A stretch of DNA of 13,647 nt, from positions 1 through 13,647 of the forward strand of contig CALZJV010000376.1 in the NCBI GenBank assembly GCA_945787595.1, read 5' to 3'. How positions within the stretch are numbered: the first letter of the stretch is position 1; each line of letters opens with the position of its first letter. The notes beneath the pieces were generated by a model, which was not told where the DNA came from, ran no database searches, and worked only from the letters and a program-made list of their open reading frames with translations. This DNA comes from an uncultured Desulfobacterales bacterium. Lineage in GTDB: Bacteria; Desulfobacterota; Desulfobacteria; Desulfobacterales; JAFDCJ01. Below are positions 6,852 through 13,647 of the stretch, in pieces. The translations under genes and the position numbers were made by a program.

Positions 6852-7361
6852 TTATTCGACCGGAACAAGAACGATATCAAATTTTCCGACCTTTTGACCG
6901 GTTACAGGATAATGCTGGGTCACCAGGGTATTAAATCCGGTTGCCGATATACGAATGTGAATATGTGGTGGGCGGCCGGAATAGCCGGGTGGAAGATTGC
7001 TTTCAAACCGGTATTGCCCCGAGTCATTGGAAAAAATTGTGGCACGATGATCATCATCATAAGATCCGTCAGGGCCGGTCAGCCACAGTTCAATATTAGC
7101 TTTTGCAATGGGAGTGCAATCCGCTGAGGATATCACCATTCCCTTTAATTGATACCCCTTGCCAACACTTGAGCGAACCGGAGCGTTAGCTGTATAAAAA
7201 GGACCGAGATAATCAGCCGGCGTCGGCTGGCATTTAGTGCCCAGAGTTGTCGAGCGAGACAAGGCAGTCTGCGTTTGCGCCGAAATGGTTTTAGATGGGA
7301 TCAGCAATGTTAGTGAGCATGCCAAACTTAAAACAAAATTTAAGAAAATTGGATTTCTCAT
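6852..7361 (-). CDS. Secreted intradiol ring-cleavage dioxygenase-like protein
   Basis: Single-domain protein of 169 residues related to the catalytic core of catechol 1,2- and protocatechuate 3,4-dioxygenases, which use Fe(III) and O2 to open catechol rings between the two hydroxyls. A signal peptide covers about 1-28 (hydrophobic core 5-21, cleavage near SAQ). Family signatures: CQPTPADYLGPFY at 44-56, GSYDDDHRA at 99-107, and GYSGRPPHIHIRI at 126-138. The four expected iron ligands are present as Tyr101, Tyr127, His133 and His135. The ATG at 7361 has AAGGAAGGA about 7 bases upstream. It lacks the N-terminal dimerisation domain of catechol dioxygenases and is short for a protocatechuate enzyme, so it belongs with the exported intradiol-like proteins whose substrates are mostly unknown. 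No aromatic-pathway gene is adjacent. It faces the VOC remnant and lies divergent from the sensor kinase. Confidence 0.88.
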   Translation of the reverse strand: MRNPIFLNFVLSLACSLTLLIPSKTISAQTQTALSRSTTLGTKCQPTPADYLGPFYTANAPVRSSVGKGYQLKGMVISSADCTPIAKANIELWLTGPDGSYDDDHRATIFSNDSGQYRFESNLPPGYSGRPPHIHIRISATGFNTLVTQHYPVTGQKVGKFDIVLVPVE

Positions 7362-7865
7362 GATTTATCCTTCCTTACCTCCGTTAGTCGAACCTTCCGT
7401 TGAAAAATTACGTGGTTATTGGTTTTTTCAGATCAGAAACTCGAGTGACGGTATCCATTATTAGAAGGACCGCATGCCTGTCCATTTTCAAAAAATACAA
7501 TTCCAAATTTTGTAAATCATTTCATTGAATATCTTCTCCCTGCCAGATTCGAAGGCATAGATTTGCTTAACAAACCTATAAAGATTGAGAAATAAACCCA
7601 GGTTGCGATTCAGGCACGTTTGTCTAATACACAACATCTCGAAATTATTGCCACGGATTGATGCATGCCCGTGAGCCAGAATTCGAACCCTCCCAAATTG
7701 CAATAGATAGGGTTTAGTAAGATTTATTGGCTTCAGTGTTAATTTCGCACTTTATGCTTTGCCTATCTATCCATTCACCATAAAATAGTTTATTGAAATT
7801 ATATGCATTTATGATATTTATTTTTGCATATCATTATTATTTGCCACCATTTATGGGGGACGGGT
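7362..7865. other. 504-bp divergent intergenic region before the sensor kinase
   Basis: No supported gene. It lies between the divergent dioxygenase and sensor-kinase genes, so it should hold promoters for both. The end nearest the kinase is very AT-rich and carries the inverted pair ATATGCA (7801-7807) and TGCATAT (7825-7831), which are exact reverse complements 17 bases apart. No strong -35/-10 pair was found. A TTG-initiated minus-strand frame at 7488-7703 has no recognisable content. Confidence 0.5.
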
Positions 7866-10800
7866 ATGATGAATGCCCTGTATAAATCTCTTTTTACTAC
7901 GATACTGGCGTTTTCTATATTTATCTCAGGGGTGACCGTTGATTTTGCCGATGCGCAGGATACGGCTGCGAGCCCTGCGGCATCGCGGCGCCCTGACGAC
8001 CCACTGCTGAGCCGCTATCTCAGATTTGGCCGGCTCACTGCTGAAGATGGACTATCAAGCAATCAATTATATAACGTTGTCCAGGATAACCACGGTTTTA
8101 TGTGGTTTGCCACAGCTAATGGACTGAACCGCTATGACGGCTCCAGCATAAAAGTGTACCGCCACGACCCGGACGATCCCAGCAGCTTGGGTCACAATTT
8201 TATCCGGTCTTTGGCCGTAGACCAAAGCGGCATCCTCTGGATTTGTACCTGGGGCGGCGGCCTGAATCAATATGACCGGGAAAAGGACGCTTTCATCCGC
8301 TACCGGCACGACTCGGACGATCCTTCCAGCTTGAGCAACAATATTGCACGTACCATTTATATAGACCGGGACGAGACGGTCTGGGTGGGTACACACGGAG
8401 GGCTCAACAAACTTGATCGTGAAACCAAGCAATTCACGCATTACCTTCACAATCCTGACGATCCGAACAGCCTGAGCCATGATTTCGTCTGGTCGATTCT
8501 TGAAGACAGCGCCGGGGTCCTCTGGGTCGGCTCGGAGAAGGGCTTAAATCGGTTCGATCCGAAAACAGAACAGTTTTTTCGCTACCAGCATGATCCCGAT
8601 GATCCCGCCAGCCTCAGCCATAATACGGTTAGATCCATCTATGAGGATCGTTCGGGCAACCTCTGGCTTAGTACGAGGAGGGGACTTTGTAAATTCAATC
8701 GTGATAGGACCCGGTTCACCCAATATCTGCATGATACGAACGATCCCCAAACGCTGAGTAACAATCTTGTCACCGGGGTTTATGAAGACAGGGCAGGCAG
8801 GCTCTGGGTGAGCACCTGGGGGGGCGGACTGAATGGATTCGATCGGGAAAAAGAGACCTTTGCTCACTACAGCCATGATCCCGCCGATCCATACAGTATT
8901 ACCAATGATACAGTCCTCCAGGTTTATGAGGCTCAGGATGGGATCCTCTGGTTAGCAACAGCTGGCGGCCTCACTTTTCTTGATGGCGGAGGTAAGCCCT
9001 TCCATCACTATCGCTCCATTTCTGCCGATCCGAACAGTCTGAATTCTAATGAGGTGCGCGCCCTTCACGCTGGTCGGGAGGGGATCATTTGGGTCGGCAC
9101 CGGTGCTGGTGGGCTCAACAAGTTTGATCGCCAAACAGAAACGTTCACCCATTATCGGCATAACCCTGCCGATCCTAATAGTCTGAGCAATGATACTGTG
9201 CGGTCAATCTATGAAGACCGGATGGGGCTGATCTGGGTTGGCACATCCCAAAGCGGATTAGATAAATTCGATCAGACCACAGAGCGCTTTACACACTACC
9301 AGCACAATGCCGCCAATCCCCGCAGTATAAGCAAAGGCTCCATTATGGGAATCACTGAAGATCGGACCGGCACACTCTGGATTGTCACCTGGGGAGGAGG
9401 TTTGAATGCATTCGACCGTGATTCAGAGCAATTTACGCGCTACCAGCACGACCCGGCCGATCCGCATACGCTGAGCCACAATACGGCGTTAACCATTTTT
9501 GAAGACCGGGCGGGAGTACTCTGGATCGGTACCGTAAGTGGATTGAACAAGTTTGATCGTGAAACGAAGACATTCACCCGCTATCAGCATGTCTCTGACG
9601 AGCCACAAAGTCTAGTTCACAATACGGTGGCCTGCATGTACGAGGACCGGACAGGTATCCTCTGGATTGGTACGGCGGGGGGGCTTGATAAATTCGACCG
9701 CAAAAATGAGCAGTTTACCCATTATACAATTGCAAACGGATTGCCGAGTGACACAATTTACGGGATCTTGGAGGATGAACAGGAGCGGCTCTGGCTCAGC
9801 ACGACGAACGGGTTGTCAAGGTTCGATCCCCGGACGGAAAGCTTTAGAAATTATGACGTGGGTGACGGACTCCAAAGCAATACATTTCTAAATTTCTCTT
9901 CATATTCAAAAAGCCGGAGCGGCGAGATGTTTTTTGGCGGGTCGAATGGGTTCAACGCTTTTTACCCGGATCAGATTGTGGACAATCCGCACCCGCCGCC
10001 TGTATTAATAACGGATTTCCAGCTGGCGAACCAGCCAGTACCCATCGGTGCCGATTCGGTTTTGCATAAATCGATCCTCAAGACCGATAAGCTGGTACTC
10101 TCCTATCGGGACCGGGTGTTCTCCTTTGAATTGGCGGCGCTGAACTATCGGGCCCCGGAGAAGAACCGTTACAGGTACCGGATGGAAGGTTTTGAAAAAG
10201 AGTGGAACGAGGTGGACCGCACTCGGCGCTTTATCACTTATACCAACCTGGATACGGGAGACTACGTCTTCAGGGCGATCGGTGCCAACAGTGATGGGAT
10301 CTGGAACGAGGAGGGCGCCTCGATCCGTATCACCGTGATTCCGCCGTGGTGGGAAACGCTGTGGTTCAGGATGGTAATGGTGACAGGCATCATAGCGTTG
10401 CTGGCCGGAGGGTTTCGCTGGCGGGTAAATGTCGTTAATGCCAGAAGCCGTGAGCTTGCCGATCAAGTGCAGAGATTGACCCAGATCAAGCAGATACGGG
10501 CCGAACGTGATCGCATCCTGGAGCTGTCTCAAGACCTGATATGCAGTGTCGGGATGGATGGCTATTTCAAATATTTCAATCCGGCCTGGGAAAATGTTCT
10601 TGGCTTTAGCATTGAAGAGCTTTTTTCCAAAGTGTTTATGGACTTTATACATCCGGATGATCGGACAAAGACCATGCGCGAGTTTGAGTCACTCGCTGCC
10701 AGCCGCCGGACGGTCGATTTCGAGAACCGCTACACTCACAAGGACGGAAGCACTCGATACCTTTCCTGGATGGCAACTTCGCTGCCGGATGAAGAACGCG

Positions 10801-11891
10801 TATATGCCGTCGGACGCGACATCACTGCGCGCACGCTGGCTGAACGGAAATATCAAACCGTTGCTGATTTTACATACGATTGGGAATACTGGGTCAACGT
10901 GGACGGTACACTGGAATACGTATCCCCTTCGTGTGAGCGTATCAGCGGATATAGCGTGCAGGATTTTATGGAAAACCCATCACTTTTACGGGACATTATC
11001 GTCCCTGAAGACCACGGCAAATGGGATCAACATGGGAATGAATCTACGAAGGATTTGACCTTTACGGAAATCCAATACCGTATCAAACACAAGGAGGGAG
11101 ATACCCGTTGGATCGAACACGCCTGTCGACCGGTATTTGATCGTCAGGGCAGAGTCGATAGCTTTCGCGCCAGTAACCGCGACATAACCGACAGAAAACA
11201 GATAGAAATTTCACTTCAAGCGAGCCAGAAAAAAGCAGAGACACTCGCCGCAAATCTAATAACCACCCAAGAGGTCGGGAGCGCACGACTCGCCCGCGAG
11301 TTGCACGATGATATTGTCCAAAGACTGGCCTTTTTGAAAATCGAGATGGACAAACTGGCGTTGAAAAATCAATCTTTACCGGAACCGGCAAGGGAAAGGC
11401 TGAGACAAATCGCTCAGGATATAGGAACACTTTCATCTGACATTAATTTGATCTCACGCCGGCTCCATCCCATTACTCTGGAGATCTTGGGATTAGTCCG
11501 CTCGATTGAAACCGAATGCCGGAATTTTACCCGGCTAAACGACATCCCGGCAACTTTGGATTTGGATGGAACGGCTCAATATCCTTCCAAGGAGTTTTCC
11601 CTCTGTGCCTATCGCATCCTGCAGGAAAGTTTGAGAAACATTGTAAAACATGCCAAAGCCACGGAAATTCATGTCACGCTTTCCAAAAAAAACGATAGCA
11701 TGCTATTAACGATAAAAGACAATGGTATTGGATTTGATCCTGCATCAGACCGGGCAATGGCCGGCCTGGGAATTTCCAGTATGACGGAGCGAGCCCGTTT
11801 ACTCCAGGGCAAACTATCCATAGAATCCCGGCCCGGTAAAGGAACGGCTATTAAGCTGGCATTGCCGTTAGAAACACAGAATGGTGTATGA
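7866..11891 (+). CDS. Membrane sensor histidine kinase with 14 propeller blades, Y_Y_Y domain and two PAS domains
   Basis: The frame is open from a TTG at 7824, but ATG 7866 follows GGGGGACGGGT and begins a proper signal peptide (about 1-30, ending ADA/Q), giving 1341 residues. Order: fourteen Reg_prop beta-propeller blades (about 52-705; each has an xLWxxTxxGLNxFD-like core), enough for two seven-bladed propellers in the periplasm; Y_Y_Y domain about 708-830; one membrane helix about 832-854; coiled linker; PAS about 878-995; PAS about 997-1113; HisKA_3 with phospho-acceptor His1147 in RELHDD; HATPase with Asn1258, DNGIGF from 1285 and GLGISSM from 1300. All kinase motifs look intact. There is no receiver or AraC domain, so it is not a one-protein hybrid system. 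Eleven of the fourteen inter-blade linkers carry an expanded DPxDPxSLSxN motif. The regulator gene follows 18 bp later. Ligand unknown; related propeller sensors often detect glycans or other extracellular polymers. Confidence 0.95.
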   Translation: MMNALYKSLFTTILAFSIFISGVTVDFADAQDTAASPAASRRPDDPLLSRYLRFGRLTAEDGLSSNQLYNVVQDNHGFMWFATANGLNRYDGSSIKVYRHDPDDPSSLGHNFIRSLAVDQSGILWICTWGGGLNQYDREKDAFIRYRHDSDDPSSLSNNIARTIYIDRDETVWVGTHGGLNKLDRETKQFTHYLHNPDDPNSLSHDFVWSILEDSAGVLWVGSEKGLNRFDPKTEQFFRYQHDPDDPASLSHNTVRSIYEDRSGNLWLSTRRGLCKFNRDRTRFTQYLHDTNDPQTLSNNLVTGVYEDRAGRLWVSTWGGGLNGFDREKETFAHYSHDPADPYSITNDTVLQVYEAQDGILWLATAGGLTFLDGGGKPFHHYRSISADPNSLNSNEVRALHAGREGIIWVGTGAGGLNKFDRQTETFTHYRHNPADPNSLSNDTVRSIYEDRMGLIWVGTSQSGLDKFDQTTERFTHYQHNAANPRSISKGSIMGITEDRTGTLWIVTWGGGLNAFDRDSEQFTRYQHDPADPHTLSHNTALTIFEDRAGVLWIGTVSGLNKFDRETKTFTRYQHVSDEPQSLVHNTVACMYEDRTGILWIGTAGGLDKFDRKNEQFTHYTIANGLPSDTIYGILEDEQERLWLSTTNGLSRFDPRTESFRNYDVGDGLQSNTFLNFSSYSKSRSGEMFFGGSNGFNAFYPDQIVDNPHPPPVLITDFQLANQPVPIGADSVLHKSILKTDKLVLSYRDRVFSFELAALNYRAPEKNRYRYRMEGFEKEWNEVDRTRRFITYTNLDTGDYVFRAIGANSDGIWNEEGASIRITVIPPWWETLWFRMVMVTGIIALLAGGFRWRVNVVNARSRELADQVQRLTQIKQIRAERDRILELSQDLICSVGMDGYFKYFNPAWENVLGFSIEELFSKVFMDFIHPDDRTKTMREFESLAASRRTVDFENRYTHKDGSTRYLSWMATSLPDEERVYAVGRDITARTLAERKYQTVADFTYDWEYWVNVDGTLEYVSPSCERISGYSVQDFMENPSLLRDIIVPEDHGKWDQHGNESTKDLTFTEIQYRIKHKEGDTRWIEHACRPVFDRQGRVDSFRASNRDITDRKQIEISLQASQKKAETLAANLITTQEVGSARLARELHDDIVQRLAFLKIEMDKLALKNQSLPEPARERLRQIAQDIGTLSSDINLISRRLHPITLEILGLVRSIETECRNFTRLNDIPATLDLDGTAQYPSKEFSLCAYRILQESLRNIVKHAKATEIHVTLSKKNDSMLLTIKDNGIGFDPASDRAMAGLGISSMTERARLLQGKLSIESRPGKGTAIKLALPLETQNGV

Positions 11892-11909
11892 AAATTGAGG
11901 GGAGAAGCC

Positions 11910-12551
11910 ATGCGCAAAACGCGTGTCCTGTTGGCGGATGATCACCGGATTTTTCTTGAGGGATTGAAGGGCCTTCTTGAGCCTGAGTTTGACCTTGTCG
12001 GAAATGTTGAAGACGGGAGGGCATTGGTGAAAGAAGCTGAAAGACTGCGACCCGACGTCATTGTTGCCGATATTTCCATGCCATTGCTCAACGGGATTGA
12101 CGCCGTTCGTCAACTTAAAAAATCAGACAATCGGACTAAAGTCGTTTTTCTCACTATGCATCCGGATGTGAGTTTTGCCAAATTGGCGTTTGAAGTCGGC
12201 GCATCCGGGTATGTCATAAAGAATTCCGCATCAAGTGAACTCATAACAGCCATCCATGCGGTGATGAGGGGGAAAACCTATGTGACGCCCGAAATAGGCG
12301 GAGAGTTGATTCAAACCTATAAAACATTTGAATCCGGGCAGAAGGTATTCAATCAAAACCTGACCGATCGGCAAAAGGAGATTCTGCAGCTTATAACAGA
12401 GGGGCATCCAACCAAAGAAATAGCCGGCACCCTGTGCATCTCCGTAAGGACAGTCGAGAGGCATAAATATAATATGATGAAGGCACTTAAGCTTAAGACC
12501 ACTGCTGATCTGGTCAAATATGCCTTGGAGCAGGGTATCACTTTCATTTAA
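11910..12551 (+). CDS. NarL/LuxR-type response regulator
   Basis: A 213-residue cytoplasmic DNA-binding response regulator. The receiver spans about 4-120, with acidic pair Asp10-Asp11, phospho-acceptor Asp54 in VADISMP, Thr82 and Lys104. The LuxR-type helix-turn-helix spans about 150-207 (LTDRQKEILQLITEG, then TKEIAGTLCISVRTVERHK). A TTG at 11895 could extend it by five residues, but the ATG at 11910 follows GGGGAG at 5 bases and gives the normal receiver start. It lies 18 bp after the sensor kinase stop on the same strand; HisKA_3 kinases pair with this regulator family, so it is almost surely the cognate partner. Candidate target: the phased CGTA motifs at 12742-12775. Confidence 0.95.
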   Translation: MRKTRVLLADDHRIFLEGLKGLLEPEFDLVGNVEDGRALVKEAERLRPDVIVADISMPLLNGIDAVRQLKKSDNRTKVVFLTMHPDVSFAKLAFEVGASGYVIKNSASSELITAIHAVMRGKTYVTPEIGGELIQTYKTFESGQKVFNQNLTDRQKEILQLITEGHPTKEIAGTLCISVRTVERHKYNMMKALKLKTTADLVKYALEQGITFI

Positions 12552-12607
12552 GGGATGTGTTACTGGCTTAGCAGATAGGATTATCCAAGATCATTTCCAT
12601 TTTTGAG

Positions 12608-12679
12608 GCCGGCACCCGAGCCGGCTGGAGTCCGGTGGAAAACCTCGTTCGAGAATTATGTTTTGGCTTCGCAAAACAT
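12608..12679 (+). other. Two stem-loops after the response regulator (possible 3'-end structure)
   Basis: GCCGGC-ACCCGA-GCCGGC at 12608-12625 can form a 6-bp all-GC stem. ATGTTTTG-GCTTCG-CAAAACAT at 12658-12679 forms a perfect 8-bp stem with a six-base loop. Neither is followed by a clear T-run, so intrinsic termination is uncertain. They are placed where the kinase-regulator transcript would be expected to end. Confidence 0.4.
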
Positions 12680-12741
12680 CAATTCCTTATTCATTTTATC
12701 TATCCCCCCTGTTTATTACGTATTTTCCGCCATCACCTTTG

Positions 12742-12775
12742 CGTAATTATCTCGTAAAAATTGCGTAGATTTACG
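12742..12775 (+). promoter_or_regulatory. Phased CGTA direct repeats ending in a CGTA/TACG dyad; candidate operator
   Basis: CGTA occurs at 12742, 12753 and 12764, exactly 11 bp apart (one helical turn). The third copy forms a dyad with TACG at 12772-12775 (CGTA-GATT-TACG). Another CGTA lies at 12719. All copies would sit on one face of the DNA, about 190-220 bp before the orphan receiver start. This is a candidate site for the LuxR-type regulator just upstream, by position and pattern only. Confidence 0.45.
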
Positions 12776-12963
12776 AATTGACCGGATGCCGCAATATCTT
12801 TATGTTTGATTAAAAGAACGTGGAATTTAATAAGTACTCCAAACGCTTTGTATATCCAATGCAGAGATTGAATTCGACACTTCTTATTTAAACGTTTTGT
12901 GGATAAGCTCTACCTATAATCCGGACTGTTCGGGATCAAGGTTCTGAATCGTTAGAAGGTAAC

Positions 12964-13353
12964 ATGGAAAAGACTAGTGTGCTATTAGCGGACAGACACC
13001 CGGCATTGGTGGAAAGCATACGGGATTTGCTGGAAACGATGTTCGAAACCGTCCTTATGGTATCTGATGAAAATTCACTGGTAAACGCGTTGGAGCGATT
13101 CGTTCCGGACCTGGTCATTGTGGATCTGGAGCTGCCAGTTACCGGGGAGCAGAATGTGGTAAGCCTGCTGAATCGATATGATTCTGAGCTAAGGTTTATC
13201 GTCTTAAGCACCCAAGAGGGATCGGAGATGATTAAATATTGTAAATTGTCCGGGGCATCGGGTTACCTTCTAAAGCGCTCATCCGCCGAGGATCTAATAA
13301 AGGCGGTGGATGCGGTAAAAGATGGCGGAGTGTATTTTTGCCCGAATCCATAA
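12964..13353 (+). CDS. Stand-alone receiver-domain protein (orphan CheY-like, NarL-type receiver)
   Basis: A 129-residue protein that is only a receiver domain. Phospho-acceptor Asp54 (VIVDLELP), Ser82 and Lys104 are conserved, and the C-terminal GASGYLLKRSSAEDLIKAV matches receivers of the NarL/LuxR family, including the regulator encoded upstream. It ends just after the last receiver helix (GGVYFCPNP), so there is no DNA-binding domain, and no helix-turn-helix remnant appears in the 26 bp before the next gene. One of the two metal-binding acidic residues is changed: ADRH replaces ADDH, leaving Asp10 but Arg11. Such a change may alter Mg binding and phosphorylation, or mimic one state. AGAAGG precedes the ATG at 12964. 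Likely roles are phosphate sink, decoy dimerisation partner or output by protein contact; all are inference. Confidence 0.85.
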   Translation: MEKTSVLLADRHPALVESIRDLLETMFETVLMVSDENSLVNALERFVPDLVIVDLELPVTGEQNVVSLLNRYDSELRFIVLSTQEGSEMIKYCKLSGASGYLLKRSSAEDLIKAVDAVKDGGVYFCPNP

Positions 13354-13379
13354 ACATAATTCAAAGAAAGGAGAATCAA

Positions 13380-13647
13380 ATGAAACTCACACCAAAAATT
13401 ACAGTTGTCATGTCTCTCGTGATGTTGTCGTTCGTTTTCAGTGCCGCGGCCCAAGACAAAGCGAAACCCTATCCCGAAAGCCTGCAGGAATGGGTGGATG
13501 GGGGCAAGTATATAAAGTTCGAAGGTCTTGACATTTTTGTGCATTCATCAGGAAGGGCACCGATCAAGGGCCATGGCGTGCTGGTTGTGCACGGCTATCC
13601 CGGCTCCTCCTGGGACTTCTCGAACGTCGTTTCGAAAGTAGAGAAAA
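13380..13647 (+). CDS. Secreted alpha/beta-hydrolase, N-terminal part (cut by right window edge)
   Basis: The ATG at 13380 has AAAGGAG about 7 bases upstream, and 89 codons are visible before the window ends. Residues 1-24 form a signal peptide (MKLTPKITVV, hydrophobic core, AAA/QD cleavage). The mature part shows the start of an alpha/beta-hydrolase fold: a first strand near YIKFEGLDIFVHSSG, then VLVVHGYPGSSWDFS, where HGYPGS is the oxyanion-hole motif after strand 3. The catalytic Ser, Asp and His lie outside the window. It follows the orphan receiver by 26 bp on the same strand, probably in one transcript. Similar proteins include haloalkane dehalogenase-, epoxide hydrolase- and esterase-like enzymes; the substrate cannot be told from this fragment. 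Confidence 0.85.
   Translation, partial: MKLTPKITVVMSLVMLSFVFSAAAQDKAKPYPESLQEWVDGGKYIKFEGLDIFVHSSGRAPIKGHGVLVVHGYPGSSWDFSNVVSKVEK

Larger units (their letters stand above)
12552..12963 (+). other. 412-bp intergenic region between regulator and orphan receiver
   Basis: No gene. It holds two stem-loops just past the regulator (12608-12625 and 12658-12679), the 11-bp-spaced CGTA motifs (12742-12775), and a TATAAT at 12915-12920. The TATAAT has no good -35 at 16-18 bases, which would fit an activator-dependent promoter for the receiver-hydrolase unit. The ribosome site AGAAGG precedes the receiver ATG. Confidence 0.6.

Noticed and set aside
7665..7700. tRNA-like GGTTCGAATTC on the minus strand
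   Set aside because: The bases around it do not form a T-stem and no acceptor stem, D-arm or anticodon arm can be drawn.
7488..7703. 71-codon minus-strand frame
   Set aside because: TTG start, no known domain, lies in a divergent intergenic region.
8067..9161. Minus-strand open frames at 8067-8480, 8544-8876 and 8952-9161
   Set aside because: They mirror the blade repeats of the propeller (recurring GIVRIV-like text arises from antisense of the DPxDP linkers), so they are shadows.
7866..11891. Hybrid two-component system (HTCS) with receiver and AraC domain in one protein
   Set aside because: The protein ends right after the HATPase domain; the regulator is a separate LuxR-type protein.
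12658..12679. Rho-independent terminator after the response regulator
   Set aside because: The stem is perfect but no T-run follows, so it is reported only as a stem-loop.

Overview
The window looks like chromosomal DNA of a Gram-negative bacterium, most likely a Desulfobacterota-type (former deltaproteobacterial) organism. This is an inference from three things: a TRAP transporter plus CoA-ligase gene set under an FCD-type GntR regulator, a very large two-propeller sensor kinase, and short-period repeats between genes. No rRNA, tRNA, CRISPR array, transposase or phage gene was found.

Left part (1-6420): apart from a possible lipoprotein fragment running off the left edge, this is one minus-strand gene cluster. 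Its transcription order is gntR-type regulator, TRAP binding protein (dctP-like), TRAP small permease (dctQ-like), TRAP large permease (dctM-like) and an acyl-CoA synthetase that most resembles malonyl-CoA synthetase (MatB). The design suggests periplasmic capture and uptake of a small carboxylate, activation to its CoA thioester, and control by a ligand-sensing repressor. A promoter with a perfect TTGACA -35 box and a dyad overlapping the -10 lies just upstream of the regulator. The transporter appears to be decaying: the large permease has lost about 45-50 residues and is frameshifted, and the binding protein lacks about 35 residues in frame. The regulator, small permease and ligase look intact. 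Each of the three large gaps between cluster genes (about 260-330 bp) contains a different short-period repeat.

Middle (6420-7865): a degraded N-terminal scrap of a VOC/glyoxalase-type gene on the plus strand, a secreted intradiol-dioxygenase-like protein on the minus strand with all four Fe(III) ligands, and a gene-free stretch leading to the sensor kinase.

Right part (7866-13647, all plus strand): a 1341-residue periplasm-sensing histidine kinase (14 propeller blades, Y_Y_Y domain, membrane helix, two PAS domains, HisKA_3 and HATPase) and, 18 bp later, its NarL/LuxR-type response regulator. A 412-bp regulatory gap follows, containing CGTA motifs spaced exactly 11 bp apart. After it come a stand-alone receiver domain with no DNA-binding region and, 26 bp further on, a secreted alpha/beta hydrolase cut by the window edge. 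A plausible reading is that the kinase senses an extracellular compound, the regulator acts on a phased operator, and the target unit encodes a phosphate-sink or modulatory receiver plus a secreted hydrolase. That last step is inference.
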